From Plutella xylostella (taxonomy: Eukaryota; Arthropoda; Insecta; Lepidoptera; Plutellidae), in assembly GCF_932276165.1 (NCBI RefSeq), contig NC_064012.1:6269501-6333500 (forward strand): a stretch of 64,000 bases of DNA, written 5' to 3'. The translations under genes were made by a program, and so were the position numbers. Below, piece after piece: positions 1 to 11,919 of this stretch. The notes beneath the pieces are model-generated. The model saw nothing but the letters and a program-made list of their open reading frames with translations. It searched no databases and was not told the origin of the DNA. Each line of letters opens with the position of its first letter. Position 1 is the first letter of the stretch.

Positions 1-2
1 CA

Positions 3-2666
3 TCAGGCACAAGTACAAGTATGGTCTGGCACAGGCGACTTGGTCATATCAACAGTAAAGACCTAAATATCATGAAAGATGGAGCAGTGAAGGGAATATC
101 CAATCCAGGCACAGCAGAAATAAGCATGTCAAATTGCAGTGTATGCTGTGAAGGCAAGCAGGCTCGATTACCATTCCCACAGAGCAGTACACGAAGTGAG
201 ATGGTGTTGGAGATAGTACACGCTGATGTTTGTGGCCCGATGGAGCAAGCCTCGATAGGAATGTCTAAATACTTCCTATTGTTTGTAGACGACTTCAGCA
301 GGATATCTTTCGTATACTTTTTGAAGTCCAAGAGCGAGGTATTTAAATACTTTAAAGAGTTCAAGTCTCTGGTAGAGAAGCAGACTGGAAAAGAAATAAA
401 AATACTCAGGACAGATAATGGTGGAGAGTTTTGTTCTAAGGAACTCAATGATTTCTTAAAAGATGCAGGTATAACTCATCAGCTAACAAATCCTTACACA
501 CCAGAGCAGAATGGGGTGTGTGAGAGACTAAATCGCACCATAGTTGAAAAAGCAAGATGCTTACTCTTTGATGCAAAGTTGCAGAAGAAACTGTGGGCAG
601 AAGCGGTGAGTACAGCTGTTTACTTAAGAAACAGATCTCCAGTATCAGGACACCAGAAGACACCTTATGAGTTGTGGACCGGTAGTAAACCAGATCTTAG
701 TCACATCCGTGTCTTTGGAAGCACTGTGATGGCCCATATTCCGAAGCAGAGACGACTTAAATGGGACAGGAAGGCAGCCAAGTATATCCTAGTGGGATAC
801 TCTGAAAATATCAAAGGATATAAGCTGTATCAGCCTGAGTCAAACAGTTTTACTACAAGTCGAGACATAAGAGTCTTAAATGAGGGTGTGGAGACTGACG
901 CAGTGATTGCTGTCACAGATGAGAGAGAGCCAGAACATGAAGAAACTGAGTCGAGCAATAATGATGGGAATAATAGTCAGTCAGTTGTTCCTAGTACATC
1001 ATCAGATTCTGAAGACAGTTTTCATGAGCCGCTGAATGAAGAGATACAGAAAGTTGAAGATCTTCCTGCGAAGCGTGTCAGGCGTAAACCAGACTATTAT
1101 GGTTTCTCGAACCTGTGTACTGAAAATGTCACGTCTCATGATGAGATGACACTCCAAGAAGCCCTGCAAGGACCAGAAAGGGCTCAGTGGAAACAGGCAG
1201 TTGAAGAGGAACTTCAGGCGTTCGAGTCCAATGACGCTTGGGAGATAGTTGATGTTCCAAGTGATCGGTCTATTGTGAAGTGTAAGTGGGTGTTAAATAA
1301 AAAAGTGGATATAGACAATAAAGTGCGTTACCGTGCCAGGCTTGTGGCAAAGGGCTTCACCCAACGCCATGGTGTAGACTATGTGGACACTTTTTCACCA
1401 GTTGTGAAACATTCAACACTGAGAATGTTGTTTGCTCTCAGTGTTCAGTGGGGGATGGATGTCACACACCTGGACGTCACAACAGCTTTCTTAAATGGAC
1501 ATTTGAAAGAGGACATTTACATGTGTATTCCTGAAGGTTTTCAGCATGCTGATGCTGATGGTAAAGTGTTAAAACTTAAAAGAGCCATTTATGGTTTGAA
1601 ACAATCCTCATTAGTTTGGTATGAGAGAGTGAGAGACTATTTATGTAAATTGGGTTTTAAAAATAGTAAGTTGGAACCATGTTTGTTTACAAAATATACA
1701 GAAGATGTTAAAATAATAATAACATTGTATGTAGATGATTTTCTGATTTTTTCTAACTGTGCTGTAGAGACAGAAAAGTTAAAGGCTGCATTAGGTTCAG
1801 AGTTCAAACTTAAAGATCTTGGTCCTGTGCGACGCTATCTTGGCATGAGAATCAATGTTGATAAAAATTGTAACACTATAACAGTGGATCAACAACAGTA
1901 TATAGAACAATTGCTATCTAGATTTGAGATGTCTGATTGTAGAGCCATAGACACACCAATTGAATGTAAATTAAATATAAAAAAGGGCGATGTTTGTGAG
2001 GCAGGTATACCATATCAAAAGTTGATAGGTAGTCTCATGTATTTGGCTGTTCTAACAAGACCTGACATAGCATATGCAACAAGTTTTTTAAGTCAGTACA
2101 ATAATTGTTATAACGAGAGTCATTATAACTATGCAAAAAGGGTTTTGAAATACTTACAGAGAACTAAACATTATTGTTTAAAGTTTAGTAAAAACAATGT
2201 GAAACTTGAAGGATTTGTTGATGCCGATTGGGCTAATGATAGTCTAGATAGAAAGTCATATACTGGTTACTGCTTTACCATGTGTGGTTCTGCGATATCA
2301 TGGCAGAGCAGTAAACAGAAAACTGTTTCACTGTCTAGTACAGAGGCAGAATATGTAGCAATGTCAGAAGCTTCTAGAGAAGCTGTATATTTGAGAAATT
2401 TAATGATAGAAATCACAGGTAATATGTGTGTTATCAAGATATATTGCGATAACCAAAGTGCTATTAAACTGGCTGCAAGTCATACTCACAATAGGTCGAA
2501 GCATATAGATGTGCGTTACCATTATGTCAGAGATACAATTAAAAACAATTGGATAGAAATAGAATATGTTTCAACTCAAGATATGCCTGCTGACCTATTA
2601 ACAAAGGGATTGTTATCATCTAAACATTATAAATTTATGAAGATGATAGGGCTTGTGCCAATTTAG
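3..2666 (+). CDS. Copia-type Pol polyprotein, C-terminal 888 codons visible (5' end off window)
   Basis: Retrotransposon polyprotein that makes cDNA from element RNA and inserts it. The frame is open from base 3, so the gag/protease part lies left of the window; the ATG at 21 is internal. Domains in order: GAG-pre-integrase zinc region (HRRLGH, near base 30); integrase core with the D,D,E set in HADVCGP (~222), RTDNGGEF (~412) and the PEQNGVCERLN motif (~502); reverse transcriptase with KWVLNKK, LDVTTAFLNG and the catalytic YVDD at 1728-1739; RNase H with DADWAND, STEAEYVA and CDNQSAIKLA; final TKGL. The order integrase before RT identifies Ty1/Copia rather than Gypsy. No stop or frameshift is visible, so the copy looks young. 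It sits upstream of the last exon of a + strand receptor gene, probably in its last intron and in the same orientation. Confidence 0.93.
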   Translation, partial: SGTSTSMVWHRRLGHINSKDLNIMKDGAVKGISNPGTAEISMSNCSVCCEGKQARLPFPQSSTRSEMVLEIVHADVCGPMEQASIGMSKYFLLFVDDFSRISFVYFLKSKSEVFKYFKEFKSLVEKQTGKEIKILRTDNGGEFCSKELNDFLKDAGITHQLTNPYTPEQNGVCERLNRTIVEKARCLLFDAKLQKKLWAEAVSTAVYLRNRSPVSGHQKTPYELWTGSKPDLSHIRVFGSTVMAHIPKQRRLKWDRKAAKYILVGYSENIKGYKLYQPESNSFTTSRDIRVLNEGVETDAVIAVTDEREPEHEETESSNNDGNNSQSVVPSTSSDSEDSFHEPLNEEIQKVEDLPAKRVRRKPDYYGFSNLCTENVTSHDEMTLQEALQGPERAQWKQAVEEELQAFESNDAWEIVDVPSDRSIVKCKWVLNKKVDIDNKVRYRARLVAKGFTQRHGVDYVDTFSPVVKHSTLRMLFALSVQWGMDVTHLDVTTAFLNGHLKEDIYMCIPEGFQHADADGKVLKLKRAIYGLKQSSLVWYERVRDYLCKLGFKNSKLEPCLFTKYTEDVKIIITLYVDDFLIFSNCAVETEKLKAALGSEFKLKDLGPVRRYLGMRINVDKNCNTITVDQQQYIEQLLSRFEMSDCRAIDTPIECKLNIKKGDVCEAGIPYQKLIGSLMYLAVLTRPDIAYATSFLSQYNNCYNESHYNYAKRVLKYLQRTKHYCLKFSKNNVKLEGFVDADWANDSLDRKSYTGYCFTMCGSAISWQSSKQKTVSLSSTEAEYVAMSEASREAVYLRNLMIEITGNMCVIKIYCDNQSAIKLAASHTHNRSKHIDVRYHYVRDTIKNNWIEIEYVSTQDMPADLLTKGLLSSKHYKFMKMIGLVPI

Positions 2667-2774
2667 TTAAGTTTGTATGTAGTAGCATAATATATAGAAA
2701 TTTGTTTTTTTAGTTAATTACCTACCTACATAAGTACTTGAGTTTTGCTATGTATACTGTATGGTTATTTTGTT

Positions 2775-2895
2775 AAGTGGGGGTGTTGTTCTGAGGATTA
2801 ATAGTTAGTTCTGTGTAACAAAATATACTCTGTGTGTGTACTCTGTGTGCTACTGTGCATTAATAAAAAAACTCTCTTGTCTGAATACCACCAAG
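2775..2895 (+). repeat. Copia 3' polypurine tract and start of 3' LTR
   Basis: AAGTGGGGG at 2775-2783 is a polypurine tract of the kind that primes plus-strand synthesis, and TGTTG follows at once at 2784, as expected for an LTR beginning TG. An AATAAAA signal lies near 2862. The LTR end near 2893 (ACCACCA) is a guess, because the 5' LTR is outside the window and cannot be compared. Confidence 0.5.
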
Positions 2896-3198
2896 TCGTT
2901 TTAATAGTTTTTTGGTGTGGTTGTTTGAGCTTATCCCACTTCTTAGCGTGTCAGTGATGAAAATTGGGAAGGGTTTGGCACCGTGGTGAATGGTTAGTGG
3001 TTAATTGCCCTAGCGTGCGCCATTCTCACTTCCAAATACAAGTTTGTAAGTAAAGTAGAGCCGTATATAATGTTTATAGTAAAACAATCGTATTTGGACC
3101 ACCATAGACAAACCATAGCATTGGACGAAACATATTTTCTAACGAAAGTCAAGTAAACTAATCCTGTAATAATAACCCTAACATCCATATTCCCTCAG

Positions 3199-3330
3199 GT
3201 CCTGTCAGCGATATCGAAGGTGATGAAGGAGTGCTGGTACCAGAACCCGGCGGCGCGGCTGACGGCTCTGCGCATCAAGAAGACGCTAGCCAACATCGCC
3301 GAGGGGGAGCAAGTGGTGCTCAAGATGTAG
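3199..3330 (+). CDS. TGF-beta family type I receptor serine/threonine kinase, last coding exon
   Basis: C-terminal 43 residues plus stop of a membrane receptor kinase that phosphorylates Smads. The exon follows an acceptor (TTCCCTCAG) and reads in the frame beginning GTC at 3199 to TAG at 3328. It ends the kinase C-lobe: KVMKECWYQNP, then RLTALRIKKTL, which is the hallmark of type I receptors (ALK1-7, Baboon, Thickveins), and a short tail ending VLKM. The CWY context is closer to activin/TGF-beta type I receptors (Baboon) than to BMP receptors as I know them, but this short stretch cannot settle it, so no symbol is given. The remaining exons lie left of the window, beyond the Copia element. 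Confidence 0.82.
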   Translation, partial: VLSAISKVMKECWYQNPAARLTALRIKKTLANIAEGEQVVLKM

Positions 3331-5790
3331 GCCGGATCTTGCCACCATCAGGAACGGGCCGACACTTAGTGAAGGACACGAATTATTCGATATTTTCCGC
3401 CAGTTCGACTTGATACTTTTTCGTCTAAAAGAGTCAGTGAGAAATGCTAGAAATACATATTAAATAGGGTTTGTGAAAATGGTAAGAGGATTGGGCATAG
3501 CCAGTCAAATTAGTTGTCCCTGGCTGCTTAGGGTGCGTCTTTCGTGCATTCTTTAGATTTACACGATAAGCGTATTCTCGGTTCTAGCCCTCTGTGAAAG
3601 TGCTAGGGCGTGTTTACACATTACTATTAGCATCTGAAGTCATTCGGTCCGTGCGTACTCTTATCGTGTAAACCGTGCTTTCGGGACGGTATAATATTCG
3701 GCGGATGCTAGCTATTTAATTGATAACTAATGTTTGTATTCTAGGAATGCCTGATCATGAGGTCAAGTTGGTAAAATGTCATCGTTACAGAGTAGCATGC
3801 GTAATATTTTCCTCAGCTTGTAGTACGCAAGCGACGAATAAGTTAGGTTGTTTACGGAATGGTCAGATCCCAAAATCCGATTTAGTATTAATACTATTTT
3901 ATCCTCCCCGCACTGTCTTTACAGCTACAGATCGCTATATTGCGCTGTGGCCAACATCAGTTCATTTCAAACACCGACACCTAACTTCTAATTGAATGTA
4001 TTGGCTGTTTTAGCCATTCATAAAAGACCCTCCTGATGGCACCTTCCAAAAGTTTTTTTGTCGATGGTACAAATTTTTAATGGTCAATGGTAATTGGTCC
4101 ATTGTAATAATTCGTGTCGCAATAAACTGTTTATCGATCGAGTCGGAGATCAGGGCCTTCTTATTATACTGCCCGCTTTTAGACATTTATTCAGTAAAAT
4201 CTTTATTGTAGTTTTGACGCCATTTTATACAGATACCGTGCCAGCCAAGTATCAGTATGAGAAGTTCCTATATGTACCGCAAATATATTCGTAAACTAAT
4301 ATTGATCTCACTCAATATTCTTGTGGTAGAGTACCGATGTGCTAATTTAACTGTTGCAAAGATTGTTGTTGGACAGCCATTTTGTCTCAAACAACTTGAA
4401 TCTTGGATCATAGGCCGTATACAGAAAGAAAGCTGGAAACTTAGAAGCGCTTTCTTTACTATGTAATAAAAAGTAAGCGCTTGTAAGTTTTCAGCTTTCT
4501 TTCTGTATACGGCTATAGAATGTACGGGAAATGGAATACATTCTCTTTGTATATGAATAGTATTTAATTTACCATATTGGTACGATGGAATCAGTTGCAT
4601 AATGGAAAAGAAAACTCTTTGGGATATATTTTGGATACATTTTATTTTGTATGTTAGTAAATAACAATTCGGCAATCAGCAATACCTATAACACACTGCC
4701 ATAATTCCGGAGCCAAGCCTATGCAATAGTCCGCCGTGTAATATCCGCGCCTCCCACTCAACGACTTGGTATAGGTTCACAGTTTTTAATTCTCTTATAG
4801 TGTGTGATACTGTTTTCGTTACCGGAACACAAAATTAACGAGCAATAATTTGTTAGTTTGTGTGAAACTATATTTTCTGTGATATGTATCGAGATCGCAG
4901 CCATTACGATAAGTTTTTCTTTTGCGGTCGCTAGTTTCTTCCGAGTACCCGTGTAGGATATTCAAAGATTGTTGTACATGTTGTTTTTTTGGTTTATTTT
5001 TTCCCTAGATTTTATACAAGCCTATTGGGACCGGTTCCGGCGAGTAATGGGCGTGATTTTCAATGCGTTTAGCTATTCTTTCTCTTCTAAGGCATCATGA
5101 TATTTTATGATTAAATATTTATTTTTCCTTCAATGGTTGAAGATCTGAAAATTACTCCCCGGCCGCCTTTTATTATTACTATAATTACTAGTCTCGTTTT
5201 AGGAACATGAGTGACGGTGGGTGTTTATGAATTTAAGAAAGTGATACATTTTCATACGTATAATATTGTGTAGGTGAAGCGAGGCAGGCCGCTCGGCCGA
5301 CCGGGCCGAGAAGGGTAGCTTCCTAAAATGAGAGTTCTGTACCTTTGTATTGTTAATTAAAATAGTGTATCTGATACGAGGATGCATAGATGTAATAGGT
5401 GTAAGAGGAGGAGCCGGCCGGTGAGCACTTGTTGTTGGATTCTATCTGCTAAGGGATTAGACGATAAAAGTGAATGTTTGTTATGCTCACCTGAGACCGG
5501 AGCCGCCGCTAAAGTAGTTTAGCATGTAAGAATTAAAATTAAAAAACTAATTGGTATTTTGCACGTATTTTCATACTTATTCCAAATTATTATCTTTGGA
5601 TGTTTATAATATTAATTAAATGATCTAATGTTCGGGAATGATACCACCAATTCAAAATTTACCAGTAGTTTTTTTCGTGACCTCTAATCTATCAGATAAG
5701 TATAGACCTATGTATTCTAAATTTGACTAACATGATAAATGTTTTTTGTGTATTTGTTCTAATGTAATAAAGGAGATTTTTGTTTGGTGG
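3331..5790 (+). other. Probable 3' UTR of the type I receptor gene
   Basis: No coding signal after the TAG at 3328. AATAAA at 5766-5771 is followed by a GT-rich stretch (TTTGTTTGGTGG), the first well-formed polyadenylation site seen here. The stretch contains the foldback at 4405-4518. Assigning all of it to the 3' UTR is inference. Confidence 0.45.
4405..4518. repeat. Short foldback (palindromic) element
   Basis: Inverted arms of about 38 bp enclose ~25 bp: GCCGTATACAGAAAGAAAGC on the left reappears reverse-complemented at 4494-4513, and the arms continue inward through AAACTTAGAAGCGCTTT and AAGCGCTTGTAAGTTTT. This is typical of a small MITE. No convincing target duplication was found. Confidence 0.65.
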
Positions 5791-7177
5791 TATCGTTCGA
5801 AACTATGTGAACATGTAGCTTGGAAGGTAGTCTGTATAGGCACTCCCTATGTTTCATAAGACTCTAACGACTTTAAACATAAGTGCAGTTTTCATACAGT
5901 TGTGGATATAAAAAAACTATTTATGTTAAGATTGATTAATTTATATTTGCCGGTGTTATACTTGCAGAATGTGTCCAGCCATTGGACAAAAAGTTTTATT
6001 TTTAATGTTGACTTTCTAATATGTATTGTAACAGTTTTGTTTACTGATGTATCATGATCAATTCAAGAGACTAAAGTTTGCAGAGACTGATAGTATTCTG
6101 TCCACCCCTGGTAACTATCACCTACCAATTACATTTTGACTGGATTTAATTTATTAGGTAATATAACATTTACTATGAATTTACAAGCCTTTATGATACG
6201 TCTACTACGAGGAGCAGGACTCAAATTCAACCCCTCGGGAATTGAATTTCAGCTTGTCCAGTGTAGACTCACCTTAACACATAATCAAACTGAAAACATT
6301 TAAAACAATAGTTTCTAGGCGATTCACTGCTAGTATCAACAGAAAGCCTTATATTTATATTTATCAGACAATTTAATGTCAATTTTGCAGAAGTTGAAGG
6401 AACAAAGCACCTGATTATATCATAGATAGATTTCATAACTAAGTTATTGAGATAACTCCACACCATCACTGCTACAACTGGCATTTCATCCCTTTTGGTA
6501 CTGTGTAATAATCCCCGTCCTGTATTGTTAATTTAAAATGCTGGTTTGTACTTTGAGGCTTTTATTTATTTTATTTTGAAACTGTAGCTCTTAATCAGGA
6601 AGGTTTCATTAATTAAATAAGTCATTATGTTAACTGTCTGTAAATTTGATTGTCAAGTTCAAAATTTAATTAGAAATAGATGTGTTTTAGTTTTGAATGG
6701 GCAATACCACGAGTACAATAATGTAAGACAAAAAACTAAACTCCAATAACAATGTAGCAATGTCATATCATAATTCCATAATTCTCATTCAAATGACATC
6801 TCACATCGATGAACTTTATAACACTTGCAGATAAAGAAACATAATGGTGGCAATTACATTAATGGCAGTAAAACCATAGAATAACAGTACTTGTTATTCT
6901 ATGATAAAACCGATAAAACTAAGTAATTTCAAGCTGTTTCGAGCCTATGATTGAAGTGAGATAGAGCCAGATAGCATTAAAATATTTCTTTATCTGCTAG
7001 ACTAGGATTATTCTTCATGTATTTTTTATGAGTTTCATAATTAAATTAAATTTTATTGTCCCCTTAAATAAGATTTGATAGGTGATGGAGTGGATTAATT
7101 AATATTATTACAAAAATAAATAAGTGTTTTTATAACTCATTGTTTTATTTCAAAATTTAAACCTATTACAAATTATT
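5791..7177. other. Intergenic, AT-rich; one small perfect hairpin
   Basis: No gene seen. The only structure is CATAGAATAACA, GTACT, then the exact reverse complement, at 6875-6903, flanked by AAAAC on one side and TAAAAC on the other. The receptor gene and PPIL1 converge on this interval. Confidence 0.6.
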
Positions 7178-7190
7178 AAGGTCAGAAAAT

Positions 7191-10100
7191 ATCAACTGAC
7201 AAAGAAAAGGTGCCCACGAAATCTGTACGAGATGGTATGCTCTTATCTCAGTGACCGAAAAATCAAGGTCAATTACGCTCGTGCAGCATGTGAGAAGGGA
7301 ACCACTAAAGGATGTGTCCAAGGCTCCATAGGAGGACCGACGTTCTGGAACATCATACTCGACTCACTGCTACACAAACTAGAGGCTGAGGGAGTGTATT
7401 GCCAAGCTTTCGCAGATGATGTGGCCCTTGTCTTCACAGGTCAAGCAGTAAACACCCTAGAGGAGTCAGCGAACAAAGTACTAAATGGAATAGTGGAATG
7501 GGGAACTCGGAACAAACTCAACTTCGCACCGCATAAGACCAACGCGATGCTACTAACAAAGAAGATGAAGTACGATCTACCCCAACTATCCATGGCTGGC
7601 ACAAAAATTAATCTCGTAGAGGAAATAAAACTGCTGGGCCTCATCATAGACCGCAGGTTAACTTTTAAAGCTCATATTACCGCTCAGTGTAAAAAGGCAG
7701 CGGATATTTACAAACAGCTAGCGCGAGCGGCGAAAGTAACCTGGGGACTTAACGGTGAAATTGTGAGGACAATATACATCGCAGTAGTGGAGCCCATCAT
7801 GACATACGCCGCAAGTGTCTGGTCGGAAGCCGTTGAACTGGAAATGAACAAAAAACAACTGTTCTCGCTGCAAAGAGGTTTCGCGCAGAAAATATGCAAA
7901 GCCTACCGAACAGTGTCGCTCACATCTGCACTGGCACTATCGGGATTGCTGCCTCTCGATCTCAGAATACAGGAGGCAGCAAATCTGTACAAATCCAAAA
8001 AACTTTTGTCAACCGACTACCTCCCGCCAGGCAAAGAGCTCGAACGGAAAGTAGGGTACCTGGACTTACCACATCCGTCCACACTTACCTCTACCAACTA
8101 CGAGTTCTTTGAAAACACCAACCCGTTGCATACCGGTTCCCAAATCTTCACGGATGGAAGCAAGATAGAGGGAAAAGTCGGCGCCGCCCTAAGTTGGTGG
8201 GAGGATGGAAAAGAAAAACTGTCCGAGACTTTTGGTCTCCACCCGTCGTGCACGGTCTTCCAATCGGAACTTTATGCCCTTCACAGGGCAACAAGACTGG
8301 TGAGCTCTAGTACGGATAATAAAGTGAACATCTTGAGCGACTCGAGATCATCACTCGATCTGCTCCGAAATCCGAAACTGAGCCACCCCCTGGCAAGAAG
8401 CATAAAGGAAAACATTGCGAGGGTCGTGTGCGAGGGCAGGGAGATAAAAATGTTCTGGCTGAGGGCACACATTGGAACTGCCGGGAACGAAAGAGCCGAT
8501 GAGCTCGCCAAAACGGCAGCTCTACAAAGCACCTCCCACGACTATGACAAAGTCCCCCTGTCCTATGTCAGGAAAAAGATCAGAGAGGAATCGGTCCGGA
8601 AATGGCAAGACCGATATGCGACATCCAGTACAGGAGCAGTCACGCGTAAATTCTTACCGGATGTCAACCAAGCTTACCGGATTACGCGAAGTGCCAAACT
8701 GACCCCTGCTCACGTACAAATGCTGACTGGACATGGGGGGATGGGAGAGTATTTGTACAGATTTAAACTCAAAGAAAGCCCAGAATGTGAATGCGACCCC
8801 AACATCATTGAATCGGTCTGGCATATAATTCTCGACTGCCCCCGTTTCCTTGCTGCAAGACAAGATCTGGAGACATTGATAGACAGGAATTTGGTGGAGT
8901 CAGAATTAAAAGATATTCTGGCAGACACCAAGCATAGACCTCATTTTCTATCTTATTCAGATCGTGTCTTCAGAGTAGCAGCCAGGAGAAACAGCACCAT
9001 ACCCCGCCCCGACCCGCAATCAATACCAGTATTTCAAGCCTCAGTCACAACCATCACAGCACCACCACAAGCAACTCCTAAAGAAACAGCAACACATCAG
9101 CTGTTGGATTGTGGAGAAAAAGGAGAAGCTAGACTAAGACTCCGAAGCGTGGCTCTGTTCATGGACGGAAGCAGTGAAAGACTTGGCATCAGCTTCTGTA
9201 TCTCAGGGGCGCGAAAGAGCGTGGCCATATCACCCGGCCTAGCCTCTCTCCTAAATGGGAGCACATCGAAGGCTACCATGAAGCGTAAAGCCTACGACGC
9301 ATTGCCAGTAACCCTAGTGGGAAATCAGCCCTGCAGACTAGTGCGATGGCGTAACAAGACCATCGCACTATTCGAGTGGGCCGACGACACCCCGTTCGTT
9401 CAGGCATGCTCATGGCTCAGTAAGCTTGGAGAGATAGCGCTAGACAGTAACGTCCCCAGGATAATAAGCGTAGACGCAATGGTGATCGAGTATAGGAAAG
9501 GCGAAATTGTTGACCAGCTGGGTTGCCTAAAAGCCTCAAAACATCATGAAATAGTGGTGTACGAGGACAGAGGCGAAGATCTAAGCTTTCTCAAAGGTCA
9601 TATACTTGCGAGGGGCATTGACAACTGCCACCAACAAGCCGAATACTTGGTCACCGGATCTGAACGCCTACAGGAGAGGATGACCGCTGGGGCTGTCGCC
9701 GCTTCAGAACAACGGAACATGGAAAGGAGGATGCACAATTTAACATCGCAAGGGCGTGTCCAAGGGTTCCTCCAGGCTTTTAAAGCAGCTGCCTCAAGCC
9801 TTATAGGAAAACCACAGAGGACACCCGAGAGGCGCCAAATCTCCAGAGAACCTAAAACTGGAAAAAGGCTTGCCCAGAGGAAAATTACTCGAGCGGATAT
9901 GGGCCAGGTGGTCCCACCGAAGCTGAAAACAGCTACCACCTCAAACGACCATCTAGAGAATGCCGCCATCGAATTTATGGCAATTACAACCGCCACAAAG
10001 CAGGTAAATCTCTTGTCCTGCAAAACGATCATGCAGACCTACAGGCAAGAGAACGAAAGCCGGCTAAAAGTTTTACTCGAGGAGGCCGAAGCCTGCATAT

Positions 10101-11919
10101 ACGATAACAGTAGTTGCCAAGTCCTCAGAGGCAAAATGACTGGAGCGTATATGGCGGCTTATAGCGAGGAATGCGGATTCGTGCCCTGGGAACGCAACAT
10201 CCCGAAACTCACTCTCCCACACAACAACCAAATGGTGGTCGTAGCTCAGTGTACCAGGATTATGCTAGAGGACAAAATCCTAGCAAAAGCGGAAACCATT
10301 AACGCTACCTGGAATAGCTGGACGATGCCCACCATCGCTTGGGTGAACGGGGTACCTGGATGTGGGAAGACAACCTGGGTGGTAAATAACTTCGATGTGA
10401 GCAAAGACACCATTATCACCACGACAACTGAGGCGGCCGTCGATATACGAAACAGGCTAGCGCATAGGATCGGGGACATGGTTAGAACTAGGGTACGTAC
10501 GATGGCATCAGTCCTAGTAAACGGCTTTAGAGAACATGTCGGATGCCAACGCCTGATAATTGACGAGGCCCTGATGAACCATTTCGGGGCAATCGTAATT
10601 GCCGCCCGCCTGTCCCGTGCCAGTGATATTGCTCTAATCGGAGACATCAACCAGCTACCGTACATAGACAGAGAGAACCTATTCGAACTAAGGTACAGTC
10701 GCCCAACACTGGTAGCAAACATCACCCAGGAGCTGTTGTGCTCATACAGAAACCCCATGGATGTTGCATACGCCCTAAGAGAAGTATACTCAGGCATATA
10801 CGCAGCCACAGCGCGTATCCAATCCCTGCAGCTGAAAAGGTTTACAGACGCAGCAATTCCAAAATCCCAAACCAACACTCTATTCCTGACGCATACACAG
10901 GAAGAAAAAGAGACCCTGACCAGCCAAGGGTTTGGAGAAGGAACGGGATCACGCGTCTTAACCATACACGAAGCACAGGGATTGACGTACGAATCCGTCA
11001 TTATCATAAAAAAAACAAAAGATAAAATAAAGTTGCACGATAGCATACCTCACGCAGTAGTGGCGCTGTCGAGGCACACCTCCGCCTGCACCTACTATGC
11101 GGATGACACCGAGGACGCTATCGGCAACCTCGCTAAAACGGCAATAACAGCACCGAAGAAACGGATCCTCGAGTACAACCTAAAGATGGCAATAAAAAAT
11201 CGGGACAAAGAGGTCGTTGCCCAGCAATCAAGGCTTTTGGCAACGCAAAATGGAGCGGAATAGGAGAATTTTGATTTTAATTTTATATTGACGGCCAAAC
11301 CGTATTGCATGTATTTTATAGTTTTGTTATGTATAGTATATAGCATGTATTGTATAGTTTTGATATGTAGGTATTGTATAGTATATCATGAATTAATATT
11401 ATCTGTATAAGAACTAACCAATAAAATTAAGATAGTTTTAAGAACACTGTCACACATTAACACCAGGCAAAACAACAGCGATGACAAAAGGAGTGTGTGG
11501 CCACTGACAGGCGTCTGTTAAGTTCTCTGAAGACAGCTGACACTGGCCCTACCCTTCAAATGTTTGTTGCCATTATAATTGTAAGTGTGACTGTGTGAAA
11601 CAAAGAAAAAAAAAAAAGAAAAAAAAAAAAAAAAAAAAAAACAAGAAATGCACAACTGGGGGTTTTTAGTCGGTTAAAGGCCGACACTACCTGGGTCCCC
11701 TTCCCAGGTGTCTGTGTAGATTTTCCTCCAGGAGTGCAAAAAAAAAATAATATTATTAATAATATATAGGTATATATATATAAAAGATAAAATATATATA
11801 TTATAAGCTTCCACATTGAGTAGTGAGTAGTTAAAAGATGAAGATAAAAAACAACCAAACTCTCACAATATATTGATCTCTCAAAAAGGCACGGACATAA
11901 AGTCTGTGGAGTGATAATA

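Noticed and set aside
3231..3413. 60-codon frame beginning MLVPEPGG
   Set aside because: Out of frame with the receptor kinase exon, whose +1 frame gives the conserved KECWYQNP...RLTALRIKKTL.
10246..11046. 266-codon frame on the minus strand
   Set aside because: Antisense shadow of the helicase coding frame; no domain and no homologue recognised.
7232..11263. Integrated RNA virus genome
   Set aside because: Only the helicase is virus-like; it is in one frame with LINE RT and RNase H and bounded by LINE-type poly(A) and target duplications. No capsid, methyltransferase or viral polymerase seen.
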